This document shows, piece after piece, positions 10,411 through 20,582 of a DNA stretch of 64,000 nt; position 1 is the first letter of the stretch, and each line of letters opens with the position of its first letter. This DNA comes from Flavobacteriaceae bacterium LYZ1037 (GTDB lineage Bacteria; Bacteroidota; Bacteroidia; Flavobacteriales; Flavobacteriaceae). Position numbers and translations under genes: made by a program. The stretch spans positions 62,001 to 126,000 of the forward strand of contig QFWS01000002.1 of assembly GCA_003144015.1 (NCBI GenBank). Reading direction: 5' to 3'. The notes beneath the pieces are model-generated. The model did not search any database. It saw only the letters and a list, made by a program, of their open reading frames with translations, and was not told the origin of the DNA.

Positions 10411-12755
10411 TATCTCACTACCATTAATTTGATAACTTTAGTTTCGAAGGTTTCTAAATCGTTTAACATAACTAAATATACTCCAGAAGCTACCGTATTA
10501 TTTGCTAAATTTTTACCATTCCAAAATGCAGTCCCTCCATCAATTTCTAGGTTATATCCTTTAAAACGTGAATTTGTATTTGATTGTGCTTCAGCAACAA
10601 GGTTTCCGGCAATATCTGTAATCTTAATATTCATATCCTCTGTGATGCCTCTTATTGTAACTTTCTTATTATTTATGTCAAATGTAGGCCTTACGGGATT
10701 AGGGAATATATAGGCGTTTTCTAAAGTTACTTCGGTTTGTGAGCTTCCAGACCCATAAGAAACAAGCCCTTTATCTGTAGCGATATATATAACACCATTA
10801 GCTTGGTCAATGGCAACATCAATCACATCATTAGAAGGCAATGGAGAATTATCTTTTGTAAAATGATAAATGGTTTCTTGACCGTCTGAAGAAAAATAAA
10901 AAAGTCCTGCACCAATAGTTGCAATCCATTTGTTGTTTGAACCATCTACTTCAATATCTGAAACATAAGTTTGAAACAGAAGCTCTTTTGGCACACCATC
11001 GTCTAATATAATTATGGAACTGACTTCAATAGGGTTATCTGAGAAAAATTCTGCAGTATTGTATAAAACTCTTAGACCTTTAATGGTTCCTATCCAGATT
11101 TGATTTCTTTTATCTACCGCTAAAGAAGATACAAATGAAGTAGGCATGTTTTGTTCTTCAGTACTAATACTACTTAATAGTACACCATTATTGTTGTTAT
11201 AACCTATAAGTCCATTGTTATAACCACCAATCCATTTAGTACCATTATTATCTACTTCAATGTCACTAAAACCCCATGCAGTATCGAATGCATCAGGCAT
11301 TAAATCTGAAAAGTCATAACTTTCCCATTGGTCTGAATTCGGATCGTAAGAAACTAATGGTTCTTGAACCCTTGCTGTCATGGTCCATAATACGCCACCT
11401 GAATCAAATGTAGAAGCGCTTACTCTAACATTACTTGAAGTTGGAGACAAAGAACTTAAGGCACTATTAGTATCATCGTACAATATGGTTGGAGAATCAT
11501 TATTAACTTCTAATAATCCATTTAAAAAAGAACTAATAAATACTTGTTGATTATTAAATGGATTGACTGCAATTTTATTTAAATTATTAGCGCCAAGTAC
11601 ACTATCGAATGGGACATTAATCCAGGCTTCATCGACAACTAGGTGGCTGTAACCAGCACTTTTCTTTGGAGCTGGACTATATGTTAATGTGTAATCTCCA
11701 AAAGTTACCCAAAGATTGTTTGGTATTGTTTGAAGTGCAAAAGGACTGTTTAATAATGGACCATCAGGATGAATTTCGGTAATATCGGTTTGATTCAGGT
11801 AATCGATTTTTAAAAGTCCAAAATTTTCGGTACCAATATATAAATATTCGTCATCGAGGGTTGAGACCGTAAATTGTGTAGGGAAGTCTATTGGTATAGG
11901 GACAACAGCTTCTTCTTCAAAATTACTATTAAATATATAGGATTCAAGTTTTGTGGTTACTAATAATTTGTTATTCACTTCTCTATAATCTAAAATAGCA
12001 GTATATGGGATTCTTAATATAAAACTGATACTTGTATTAATCACTTCATACACTCTTCTGTTTGATCTTATTGCATAAACTCTATCATCTTGTGTTGATT
12101 CAATACCTGTGTAATCTTCCGAGCCTCCAATGGTTTCCCATTGTTGATAATCTATTAAATCTGGACTAGAAATAAGCGCTCTTTTTATTCCGCCATTGTT
12201 ATAGCATGCAGCATAAATATATTCTCCAGAAACGGTCGTTTGTTTTACTATAAGTTGTGAACCTCCATTACCAATATAATAGGTGTCGCCAAATTCAAGT
12301 CTAGACATATCATAAACAGAGATGCCATAATCTGTAGAGATATAAACAAACTCGTTGTATTCTTCAAAATGATTGATTTTTTTATTACTAGGAGGAATAG
12401 TGGATTTGTCTAAGATATCTACAACAGTTAATATATTATCATTATTATCAATAACAATCTCAATAAGACCATTAGTATAACCAATAAGTAGCAAACCATA
12501 AGCCTCACTATAATGAATGGTAGAAATTTCTTCTCCTGACAATCCGTTAATGGTTGTAATAGTTTCCATTTCGGCTGTGATTAAATCATAAGTAAAAATG
12601 GCATTTTCTGCAGCAACGTATATTTTATCATTTCCCTTCGAAACATCTTTTACATTTAAATAAGAAAAATATCCTTTCCAAAGAGCAGAATAATCTTGAG
12701 CAATTGTGCTCAAGGAAGAAAATATAACAAACAATAAGAAGATTATTTTTTTCAT
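10410..12755 (-). CDS. porZ: PorZ-like T9SS component, beta-propeller protein with C-terminal sorting domain
   Basis: 781 residues from the ATG at 12755; a start seven codons further up would lie inside the -7 promoter box and precede a poor signal sequence. The signal peptide is MKKIIFLLFVIFSSLSTIAQ. Two beta-propellers of the two-component-regulator type follow (repeats such as IYVAAENAIFTYDL, IYIATDKGLVSY, IWIGTIKGLRVL, KWIGGYNNGLIGYN). The last ~90 residues, from AYIFPNPVRPTF to VIKLMVVR, form a type A T9SS sorting domain. PorZ of Porphyromonas gingivalis has the same architecture and length and supports the cell-surface attachment complex by presenting A-LPS to the PorU sortase. The position immediately before recO also fits PorZ orthologues. 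The symbol rests on architecture and context, without a sequence search. Confidence 0.78.
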   Translation of the reverse strand: MKKIIFLLFVIFSSLSTIAQDYSALWKGYFSYLNVKDVSKGNDKIYVAAENAIFTYDLITAEMETITTINGLSGEEISTIHYSEAYGLLLIGYTNGLIEIVIDNNDNILTVVDILDKSTIPPSNKKINHFEEYNEFVYISTDYGISVYDMSRLEFGDTYYIGNGGSQLIVKQTTVSGEYIYAACYNNGGIKRALISSPDLIDYQQWETIGGSEDYTGIESTQDDRVYAIRSNRRVYEVINTSISFILRIPYTAILDYREVNNKLLVTTKLESYIFNSNFEEEAVVPIPIDFPTQFTVSTLDDEYLYIGTENFGLLKIDYLNQTDITEIHPDGPLLNSPFALQTIPNNLWVTFGDYTLTYSPAPKKSAGYSHLVVDEAWINVPFDSVLGANNLNKIAVNPFNNQQVFISSFLNGLLEVNNDSPTILYDDTNSALSSLSPTSSNVRVSASTFDSGGVLWTMTARVQEPLVSYDPNSDQWESYDFSDLMPDAFDTAWGFSDIEVDNNGTKWIGGYNNGLIGYNNNNGVLLSSISTEEQNMPTSFVSSLAVDKRNQIWIGTIKGLRVLYNTAEFFSDNPIEVSSIIILDDGVPKELLFQTYVSDIEVDGSNNKWIATIGAGLFYFSSDGQETIYHFTKDNSPLPSNDVIDVAIDQANGVIYIATDKGLVSYGSGSSQTEVTLENAYIFPNPVRPTFDINNKKVTIRGITEDMNIKITDIAGNLVAEAQSNTNSRFKGYNLEIDGGTAFWNGKNLANNTVASGVYLVMLNDLETFETKVIKLMVVR

Positions 12756-12773
12756 ACAAATTTTTAACCTTTT

Positions 12774-12781
12774 CAAATATA
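12774..12781 (-). promoter_or_regulatory. -7 box upstream of the porZ-like gene
   Basis: TATATTTG on the minus strand, about 20 bases before the ATG at 12755. No convincing -33 TTTG was found at the right distance. Its place supports 12755 over 12776 as the start codon. Confidence 0.45.
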
Positions 12782-12824
12782 TCTATATATAACGAGTTTT
12801 ATAAATAAAACATATAATTTGAAT

Positions 12825-12850
12825 AAAAAAAAGCCCCCAAAAGGAAGCTT
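12825..12850 (-). terminator. Terminator of gdhA
   Basis: On the minus strand AAGCTTCC pairs with GGGGGCTT (two G-T wobbles) around a TTTT loop and is followed by eight T residues. It lies about 25 bases after the gdhA stop. Confidence 0.65.
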
Positions 12851-12872
12851 TTTTAGTTTTCTACACAATAAT

Positions 12873-14246
<1,374 letters not shown>

Positions 14247-14261
14247 TTATGAATTGAAAGA

Positions 14262-14269
14262 CAAATATA
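14262..14269 (-). promoter_or_regulatory. -7 box upstream of gdhA
   Basis: TATATTTG on the minus strand, about 45 bases before the gdhA ATG. The -33 region contains no clear TTTG, so promoter strength or dependence on an activator is uncertain. Confidence 0.45.
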
Positions 14270-14390
14270 CATTAACTTTAAAAATTTATTATTATTTTTT
14301 TATTTTTCGCGATGTCTGTTGAATAATAAATTATTAGATTTAGCAGTTATATTAATAGAATTATCAAAAAAATGCATTTAATCGGTTTTT

Positions 14391-14421
14391 TTTGGTAGTT
14401 TGTCGAGTTTTTATATATTTG
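14391..14421 (+). promoter_or_regulatory. Consensus Bacteroidetes promoter
   Basis: TTTG at 14391-14394, exactly 19 bases, then TATATTTG at 14414-14421. This is a textbook match to the major sigma factor consensus of Bacteroidetes and places the transcript start near 14428, upstream of the ATG at 14455. Confidence 0.78.
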
Positions 14422-14454
14422 TTTAACGATATTCTCTAATTATCGAAAGATATT

Positions 14455-15279
14455 ATGTTCAATTTGAAACAGTTATTCGTAATTACATTCCTACTTATTG
14501 GAAGTCAAGTGGGTTTTTCTCAACTTGGATTTTCTCATGAGATTGGTGCTATAGTTGGACCAGTACAGTTCCGTTCTGATTATGGTCAAAGCCAAAACGA
14601 ACAAACAAACTTTGGAAACACAGGAATTGGTATAGGTATAGTACATTATATAAACTTCGCCTATCGTGCAGATTGTAACTGCTATTCAACAGATACATAT
14701 TTTAACGATCATTTTAAATTACGAAGTGAAATCTCTTGGAATAAAACGAAATTAGATCATCATGGAGAATGGGTTTCAGCAGATAAAACTAGTGCTAATG
14801 CTGATAAATTAAGGGCTCATACTGGTGAAGCACAGAATTTTGATATTGGTATGCAGATAGAATACTTTCCGTTAAGTATTCGCTCTTTTCAAGCTTTTTC
14901 TTACCGTTTTGCACCTTTTGTTAGTTTAGGAGTTCATTATACAGCATACAACCCTAAGTCTGAATCAACTTATGGAAATGTATTAAATGAGAATAATATT
15001 TATTCTTATTGGTATGCAGATGAAACTTATTTACCAGCAGTACCTCTTGGCGAACAAAGAGAATACCCAATTAACTTAGATTCTGGAAGCACATGGTCTG
15101 TTGTTGCCAGTGTTGGTGTAAGATATAAATTAACTGCTTTATCAGATCTCATGTTAGACTTAAGATGGCAATATTTTGGAAACGATTGGATAGATGGATT
15201 TAATCATCAACTTGATTCTAATAAAAACAACGACTGGTTACTTTGGTTAAATTTTGGATATATTTATTATCTAGATTAA
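14455..15279 (+). CDS. Flavobacterial outer-membrane beta-barrel protein (THC0290_0291-like)
   Basis: 274 residues with the signal peptide MFNLKQLFVITFLLIGSQ ending near GFSQ. The mature part alternates polar and hydrophobic residues in beta-strand fashion (FDIGMQIEYFPLSI, FAPFVSLGVHYTAYN, VVASVGVRYKLTAL, MLDLRWQYFGNDW) and ends in WLLWLNFGYIYYLD, an aromatic C-terminal strand expected of an outer-membrane barrel. It contains a small Cys pair (DCNCY). It resembles the family named THC0290_0291 in flavobacterial annotation, whose function is unknown to me. It is divergent from gdhA and has its own strong promoter. The barrel assignment is firm; the family name is moderate. Confidence 0.72.
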   Translation: MFNLKQLFVITFLLIGSQVGFSQLGFSHEIGAIVGPVQFRSDYGQSQNEQTNFGNTGIGIGIVHYINFAYRADCNCYSTDTYFNDHFKLRSEISWNKTKLDHHGEWVSADKTSANADKLRAHTGEAQNFDIGMQIEYFPLSIRSFQAFSYRFAPFVSLGVHYTAYNPKSESTYGNVLNENNIYSYWYADETYLPAVPLGEQREYPINLDSGSTWSVVASVGVRYKLTALSDLMLDLRWQYFGNDWIDGFNHQLDSNKNNDWLLWLNFGYIYYLD

Positions 15280-15300
15280 TATTTTAAAACAAAAACATAT

Positions 15301-15333
15301 AAAAAAAACCAAGACCTATTCTTGGTTTTTTTT
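15301..15333. terminator. Bidirectional terminator
   Basis: AACCAAG (15307-15313) pairs with CTTGGTT (15321-15327) over a 7-base loop, flanked by A and T runs on both sides. It separates the convergent genes ending at 15279 and 15340. Confidence 0.75.
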
Positions 15334-15339
15334 ATGTAC

Positions 15340-16479
15340 TTAATTGATGGCTTGATTTAAATCTTCAATTAAATCTTCTTTATCTTCTATTCCAACACTT
15401 AATCTAATTAGTGAATCCAAGAGACCTGTTTTTTCTCGTACTTCTTTTGGAATACTCGCATGCGTCATGCTTGCTGGATGACCAGCTAAAGATTCAACTC
15501 CTCCTAAAGATTCGGCAAGGGTAAAGACTTTTAACCTTTCAACTATTTTTATTGCTTCTTTATAATTATTCCCTTTGGTAGTAAATGAAACCATACCTCC
15601 AAAATCTGCCATTTGTTCTTTGGCTATTTTGTGATTTGGATGATTTTCTAAACCAGGCCAAAAAACGTTTTCTATTTTAGGGTGTTTTGACAGGTATTGG
15701 GCAACTGCTTTCGCATTTTCGCAATGACGCTGCATTCTAACATGAAGTGTTTTAATACCTCTTAATACTAAAAAACTATCTTGTGGCCCACAAATAGCTC
15801 CACTTGCATTTTGAATAAAGTATAATTTATCTGCAAGCTCTCTATCTTTTACAATTAAAGCTCCCATAACTACATCGCTATGTCCACCAAGATATTTTGT
15901 TGCAGAATGCATTACAATATCTGCACCTAAATCTAATGGTAGTTGTAGATAAGGAGTGGCAAACGTATTGTCTACTGCTAAAAGTAATTGGTGTTTTTTT
16001 GAAATCTTTGCACAGGCTTTAATATCAATAACATTCAATAAAGGATTTGTTGGTGTTTCAACCCAAATAAGTTTGGTGTTTTTATTAATATAAGTTTCAA
16101 TATTTTCAGCATCTTTCATACTAATAAAATGAAACTTAATACCAAATTTCTTATAAATAGAGGTGAATAGCCTATAAGACCCACCATATAAATCGTTAGT
16201 AGATATAACTTCATCACCAGGTTCTAAAAGTTTTAAAACGGCATCTATGGCAGCTAATCCCGAACCAAAAGCTAATCCATGTGTACCATTTTCTATGCTT
16301 GCAAAGGCATTTTCTAAAGCGTTTCTTGTTGGATTATTTGTTCTTGAATATTCATAGCCTTTATGTCCTCCAGGTGTAGATTGTGCGTAAGTTGTAGTCT
16401 GATAAATAGGAGGCATAACAGCTCCATAAGCTGGGTCGAGTTTTTGACCTCCATGAATTGTTTTGGTGTTGAATTTCAT
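15340..16479 (-). CDS. Cystathionine gamma-synthase/lyase-family PLP enzyme
   Basis: 379 residues of the Cys/Met metabolism PLP-enzyme family. The PLP lysine is Lys195 in HSATKYLGGHSD, the cofactor-binding Asp170 is in AVDNTFATPYLQ, and YSRTNNPTRNALE (around 45) and FGSGLAAIDAV (around 71) provide phosphate and dimer contacts. Members interconvert cystathionine, homocysteine and cysteine, or cleave methionine. Sequence motifs do not separate gamma-synthase (metB), gamma-lyase and methionine gamma-lyase reliably, so no symbol is given. There is no neighbouring methionine gene. Confidence 0.88.
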   Translation of the reverse strand: MKFNTKTIHGGQKLDPAYGAVMPPIYQTTTYAQSTPGGHKGYEYSRTNNPTRNALENAFASIENGTHGLAFGSGLAAIDAVLKLLEPGDEVISTNDLYGGSYRLFTSIYKKFGIKFHFISMKDAENIETYINKNTKLIWVETPTNPLLNVIDIKACAKISKKHQLLLAVDNTFATPYLQLPLDLGADIVMHSATKYLGGHSDVVMGALIVKDRELADKLYFIQNASGAICGPQDSFLVLRGIKTLHVRMQRHCENAKAVAQYLSKHPKIENVFWPGLENHPNHKIAKEQMADFGGMVSFTTKGNNYKEAIKIVERLKVFTLAESLGGVESLAGHPASMTHASIPKEVREKTGLLDSLIRLSVGIEDKEDLIEDLNQAIN

Positions 16480-16568
16480 ATGCTTAATTTTTTGAATAAA
16501 GTTACAGTTTAATTCGGGCTATTCAAATGCAATAATTATCTTTAACATGAACTTAATTCAAAAGCTTC

Positions 16569-17285
16569 ATGCGATTTAAATTTTTAGCTTACATATTAAT
16601 CATTTCTTTATTCTCGCAAACGTGTCAGGAAGAAAAACCTCTTGAATTTAAAGAAAGAAATATAACAACAGAAACAAACAACATTGTTGAAATTAATATT
16701 CCTGAAGCCTTTGGCAACGAAGAAGCTTCAAGGATTATCAATAATAGAATAAATCAAACCATTAAATCTTCTCTAAATTCTAATACCGAAACCGACCCTT
16801 CCTCATTAACGGTATCTGAAGCTATTGACTATTTAAATAACGAATATCTTAGATTTAAAGCAGATTTCCCTGAAAGCGCTATGGAATGGGATGCACAGAT
16901 TGATGGTGAAGTCATGTATCAATCTGATGAAATTGTTTCCATAGCCATTACCTCTTACATGAATACTGGAGGTGCTCATGGAAGCCTAAATATTTCTTTT
17001 TTAAATTTTGATGCTTATACTGGAAAACCTTTGAAAAACGAAGAATTATTTCAAGACTATTTAAGTTTTACAGAAATTGCTAAAGATTATTATATTGAAG
17101 AAATAGCAGATAAAAAAGAATTGTATTTTGAACCAGATAATTTTAAATTACCTGAAAATATAGGCTTTAACGATGAAGGAGTTATTTTACTTTACAATAC
17201 CTACGAAATTGCGCCATACGCTTCTGGAATAACAGAAATAAACATTCCTTGGGAGGTTTTACAAAGTTCATTAAACTTTTTATAA
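16569..17285 (+). CDS. DUF4163/DUF3298 (RsiV-type) exported protein, probable lipoprotein
   Basis: 238 residues. The hydrophobic N-terminus (MRFKFLAYILIISLFSQTC) ends in Cys19, giving a relaxed lipobox. The region around 30-120 matches the DUF4163 pattern and the later part matches DUF3298 (TSYMNTGGAHGSLNISFLNF, PLKNEELFQDYLSF, GVILLYNTYEIAPYASG, followed by INIPWEVL). This domain pair occurs in RsiV and many extracytoplasmic lipoproteins of unknown function. The 3' end overlaps the convergent DinB gene by 6 bases. Confidence 0.75.
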   Translation: MRFKFLAYILIISLFSQTCQEEKPLEFKERNITTETNNIVEINIPEAFGNEEASRIINNRINQTIKSSLNSNTETDPSSLTVSEAIDYLNNEYLRFKADFPESAMEWDAQIDGEVMYQSDEIVSIAITSYMNTGGAHGSLNISFLNFDAYTGKPLKNEELFQDYLSFTEIAKDYYIEEIADKKELYFEPDNFKLPENIGFNDEGVILLYNTYEIAPYASGITEINIPWEVLQSSLNFL

Positions 17286-17735
17286 AGATTTTTTTAAAGC
17301 TAAAATATATCCTAAATGAATCCCTTCATGGAAGTTATTAAAGTCAATTGCTTCATCAACATTTGTTAAAGTGCTTTTTGTAGTTACAGTATATTCGTTA
17401 TAAGATTGAAAGACGTTGTTGTTATAATCTTCTTTAGTTTTTTCAATAGTAGAAAACAACAAGCCTTTAATCAAATCTACTTCAGCATAAGTAACATCTC
17501 TTTCTGGCTTGGTTCCTTTTCGGTACATATCGACAATCTCTTGAGATAAAAGCATGGGAACTCCAGATAAATTATAAACCAACAATTGTTGTGTTACTAT
17601 TGTATGTGCAATGTTCCAAATAATGTTATTACTAAAGCCTTTTGGCACTTTATTAAGCTCTTCTAAAGTGAAAGATTCTAAAAACGATTTTAATAAAGTT
17701 CGGTTTTTTATGGTTATATCGAAAGCCCAATCCAT
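17280..17735 (-). CDS. DinB family protein
   Basis: 151 residues with the four-helix DinB/YfiT pattern. One conserved metal-ligand histidine lies early (IIWNIAHTIVTQQLL, His about 43) and an HxxxH pair lies late (NFHEGIHLGYILAL). Members are metal-dependent, often thiol-related enzymes of largely unknown substrate; DinB itself is damage-inducible in Bacillus. There is no operon partner. It is convergent with the upstream DUF3298 gene (6-base overlap). Confidence 0.82.
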   Translation of the reverse strand: MDWAFDITIKNRTLLKSFLESFTLEELNKVPKGFSNNIIWNIAHTIVTQQLLVYNLSGVPMLLSQEIVDMYRKGTKPERDVTYAEVDLIKGLLFSTIEKTKEDYNNNVFQSYNEYTVTTKSTLTNVDEAIDFNNFHEGIHLGYILALKKSL

Positions 17736-17841
17736 GATTTTAAATTTTATTTAAAAGTAATTATTTTTCAATAAAAATGGGCGTTCTTTGTATAAAGAAA
17801 TGAAGTATTAAATAAATACGACTTACTTAATCGAGTCTTTG

Positions 17842-18195
17842 ATGAAAAAAGTATATTACTTAAAAACCTGTAATACCTGTTTGCGTATTTTAAAAGAGAT
17901 TAATCTGCCTTCAGATTTTATTTTACAAGACATTAAAACTGAAGAGATAACTGTTAAACAACTAGAAGAAATGAAGCAGTTAGCAGGATCTTATGAAGCG
18001 CTTTTTAGTAAACGTGCAAAACTCTATAAAGAAATGGATTTAAAAAACCAATCTTTAAAAGAAGCAGATTACAAACAATATATTTTGGAGCATTATACGT
18101 TTTTAAGCAGACCAGTAATTATTTTCAACAATCACATATTCGTAGGAAATTCTAAAAAAACGACTCAATTAGCCAATCAAACAATTCATGGATAA
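17842..18195 (+). CDS. ArsC/Spx-family thioredoxin-fold protein
   Basis: 117 residues from the ATG at 17842; a TTG one codon earlier is less likely. The N-terminus VYYLKTCNTCLRIL carries a CxxC pair in the place of the ArsC catalytic Cys. SRPVIIFNNHIFVGNSKK near the C-terminus is the conserved cis-Pro (RP) motif of ArsC/Spx/YffB. Typical arsenate reductases have CxxxxxR downstream and no CxxC, so this is more likely a Spx/YffB-like redox protein than a true arsenate reductase. It overlaps the following EamA transporter gene by 8 bases, so the two are co-transcribed. Confidence 0.78.
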   Translation: MKKVYYLKTCNTCLRILKEINLPSDFILQDIKTEEITVKQLEEMKQLAGSYEALFSKRAKLYKEMDLKNQSLKEADYKQYILEHYTFLSRPVIIFNNHIFVGNSKKTTQLANQTIHG

Positions 18196-19084
18196 AACCC
18201 GAATTTTTGCCTTGATTGGTGTGTTTTTAGTTCAAGTAATTTACGGGTTTACTTTTACATTTGCTAACGATGTTATTGACGAAGGTTATATTAAACCATT
18301 CGGTTTTATTTTTATTCGAGTTCTTGGAGCTGCAATTCTATTCTGGGTCTTAAGCTTGTTTACTCCAAAGCAAAAAATTGCACCAAAAGATTTTATCATT
18401 TTATTTTTTGCATCCATATTTGGAATAGCCTTAAATATGCTTACTTTCTTTAAAGGTTTAGAACATACAACACCTATTCATGCTTCAGTAATTATGACCG
18501 TTGTACCAATTGTGGTACTTGTTTTATCAGCTTTTTTTTTAAAAGAAAGAATTACAGGTTTAAAAATTGTTGGTATCCTTCTTGGTTTTTCTGGCGCCAT
18601 TGTTCTATCGGTTTATGGTAAATCGGCACAAGCCGGAGATAACATTTTACTTGGAAATTTATTGGTTTTTATAAACGCTGTGTCATATAGTATTTACTTA
18701 ATAATCATTAAAAAATTAACTAATAAATACCACCCACTGGCCTTTATAAAGTGGTTGTTTTTATTTGGATTTCTATTAGTCTTACCTTTTGGATATGGAG
18801 AATTTTCAGAAGTTGTATGGTCTTCATTTACGCCTTATATTGTATTTGCTGTATTTTTTGTTGTGGTAGGAGCTACTTTTTTTACTTATCTATTAAATCC
18901 TATTGCTTTAAGGCATTTAAAGGCATCAACAGTAAGCACGTTTTTATATATTCAACCTGTAGTTGCAAGTATTTTTGCATTATTAATGGGAAGTGACACC
19001 ATGAATATGATTAAAATAATTGCAGCTTCTTTAATATTTACAGGTGTTTATTTAGTTACAAAAAATGCCAAATTAACTCGTTAA
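18188..19084 (+). CDS. EamA/DMT-family inner-membrane transporter
   Basis: 298 residues with about ten transmembrane helices arranged as two EamA repeats (roughly 8-140 and 155-292). IFIRVLGAAILFWVLSL and IMTVVPIVVLVLSAFFLKER are in the first; VVVGATFFTYLLNPIALRHL and STFLYIQPVVASIFALLM are in the second. DMT-family proteins export or exchange amino acids and other small metabolites; the substrate is not predictable. It overlaps the ArsC-like gene by 8 bases and the convergent thioesterase gene by 12 bases. Confidence 0.88.
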   Translation: MDKTRIFALIGVFLVQVIYGFTFTFANDVIDEGYIKPFGFIFIRVLGAAILFWVLSLFTPKQKIAPKDFIILFFASIFGIALNMLTFFKGLEHTTPIHASVIMTVVPIVVLVLSAFFLKERITGLKIVGILLGFSGAIVLSVYGKSAQAGDNILLGNLLVFINAVSYSIYLIIIKKLTNKYHPLAFIKWLFLFGFLLVLPFGYGEFSEVVWSSFTPYIVFAVFFVVVGATFFTYLLNPIALRHLKASTVSTFLYIQPVVASIFALLMGSDTMNMIKIIAASLIFTGVYLVTKNAKLTR

Positions 19085-19552
19085 ATGAACCGGTTTTTTT
19101 CCAGAAACTCTAGTGTCCTCTTTTGTAAGTATTTTATAAGAATCTGTTTTAGGAAAGGTCTCTTGATGTGCTAACAACTCTTTTGGCAATCCAGTTAATT
19201 TTCTTGTAGAAAAGTCTATCCAAGCACCAAGCATTTCGCAATGTGCTATGTTTTCGCCTTTTTCATTATAAAAATTATGATCGAATTTAAAAAACTTACC
19301 ATCTTCACTGGTACCAGAAACCTCAAGACTTACAGTTAATAGTTGACCTAAAAAAGCCTCCTTAAAATAATACATATGCTCATAAAAAACCACAGGGCTA
19401 ATATTGAATGTTACTAAGGTTTTCATATCAAACCCTTTTTCAATAAAGAAAGTCATTCGCGTATGACTCATAAAATTTGTATAAGCACTATTGGCTAAAT
19501 GTCTATTTGCATCCACATCACTCCATCTAATTTCAAACTGCTTGGTGTACAT
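19073..19552 (-). CDS. Hotdog-fold acyl-CoA thioesterase
   Basis: 159 residues. FEIRWSDVDANRHLANSAYT is the 4-hydroxybenzoyl-CoA-thioesterase/YbgC/FadM signature with the catalytic Asp and the Asn/His that follows. FYEHMYYFKEAFLGQLLTVS and the SEDGKFFKFDHNFYN strand complete the hotdog fold. It probably hydrolyses a short or medium acyl-CoA; the substrate is unknown. Its end overlaps the convergent transporter by 12 bases. Confidence 0.82.
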   Translation of the reverse strand: MYTKQFEIRWSDVDANRHLANSAYTNFMSHTRMTFFIEKGFDMKTLVTFNISPVVFYEHMYYFKEAFLGQLLTVSLEVSGTSEDGKFFKFDHNFYNEKGENIAHCEMLGAWIDFSTRKLTGLPKELLAHQETFPKTDSYKILTKEDTRVSGKKPVHLTS

Positions 19553-19635
19553 TTTTAATTATTTTAAGCGCAAAACTACACATTTTTTTATCTATGCATA
19601 TTAAAATTAGTGTTTTCTAAGCCCTTATATTTAAC

Positions 19636-19643
19636 TACCTTTG
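19636..19643 (+). promoter_or_regulatory. -7 box upstream of yicC
   Basis: TACCTTTG followed by CA, about 20 bases before the ATG at 19664. This is a common form of the Bacteroidetes -7 element; the -33 element is not clear. It probably drives yicC-gmk-nadD. Confidence 0.5.
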
Positions 19644-19663
19644 CAGAATAAGAATATAATTTT

Positions 19664-20521
19664 ATGATACACTCAATGACAGGTTACGGTAAATCTGTTT
19701 TGCAATTACCAACCAAGAAAATAACGATTGAAATAAAATCGTTAAACAGCAAAAACCTAGATTTAAATGCAAGAATGCCTTCAATCTACAGGGAAAAGGA
19801 ATTGAGTTTAAGAAAACTAATCGGCAAAGAATTAGAACGTGGAAAAATAGATTTTTCAATTTATGTTGAAATGACAGGTGAAGAAACGACCACTCAATTA
19901 AACAAAAGTGTTGTTAAGCAATACATGAAACAATTGAAAGAGGTTGTAGATGGCGATGACACAGAGCTTTTAAAAATGGCTGTTCGATTTCCAGACGCTT
20001 TAAATACCGAACGCGACGATATAGATGAAGATGAATGGGATGTTATTTTAAACGAAGTAAAAGTTGCTTTAAAAAACATTGATACCTATAGATTAGACGA
20101 AGGAAAAGCTTTAGAAACTGACTTTAAATATAGATTAAATAATATTGAAAATTTACTGGGTCAAGTTATAGCTATGGATCCAGAACGTATTGAAGGCGTT
20201 AGAGAGCGTTTGCGTAAAGGTGTTGAAGAGTTAAAAGAAAAGGTTGACGAAAATAGATTTGAGCAAGAGCTGATGTTTTATATTGAGAAATTCGATATAA
20301 CTGAAGAAAAAGTACGTTTAAAAAATCATTTAGATTATTTCAATGCTGCCTTAAGTTCAGACGATTCTAATGGAAAAAAATTAGGCTTTATTGGTCAGGA
20401 AATGGGAAGAGAAATAAATACCATTGGTTCTAAAAGTAATTTTGCACCTATGCAAAAATTAGTCGTTCAAATGAAAGACGAACTAGAGAAAATAAAAGAA
20501 CAATTACTAAATGTACTTTAG
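19664..20521 (+). CDS. YicC/YloC-family endoribonuclease
   Basis: 285 residues starting MIHSMTGYGKSVLQLPTKKI, the hallmark N-terminus of YicC/YloC. IKSLNSKNLDLNARMP follows, as does the conserved C-terminal half with FDITEEKVRLKNHLDYF, GKKLGFIGQEMGREINT and GSKSNFAPMQKLVVQMKDEL. YicC-family proteins are reported as endoribonucleases acting in RNA turnover. The next gene is gmk, the usual neighbour of yicC, separated by 61 bases that hold only a weak hairpin. Confidence 0.92.
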   Translation: MIHSMTGYGKSVLQLPTKKITIEIKSLNSKNLDLNARMPSIYREKELSLRKLIGKELERGKIDFSIYVEMTGEETTTQLNKSVVKQYMKQLKEVVDGDDTELLKMAVRFPDALNTERDDIDEDEWDVILNEVKVALKNIDTYRLDEGKALETDFKYRLNNIENLLGQVIAMDPERIEGVRERLRKGVEELKEKVDENRFEQELMFYIEKFDITEEKVRLKNHLDYFNAALSSDDSNGKKLGFIGQEMGREINTIGSKSNFAPMQKLVVQMKDELEKIKEQLLNVL

Positions 20522-20540
20522 TTAATTATATTAAAAATGT

Positions 20541-20564
20541 TAGGTCGAAGAAGTTCGAAACCTA
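20541..20564 (+). other. Small hairpin in the yicC-gmk gap
   Basis: TAGGT and CGAA pair with TTCG and ACCTA around a GAAG loop, with an AA bulge. The sequence after it is only moderately T-rich, so it is either a weak terminator/attenuator or mRNA structure before the GTG start of gmk. Confidence 0.3.
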
Positions 20565-20582
20565 TTTTCAAATTATTATTAA

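Noticed and set aside
17842-18195. True arsenate reductase (arsC)
   Set aside because: The Cys motif is CxxC and the Arg motif of ArsC is absent; no ars genes are nearby, so only the wider ArsC/Spx family is claimed.
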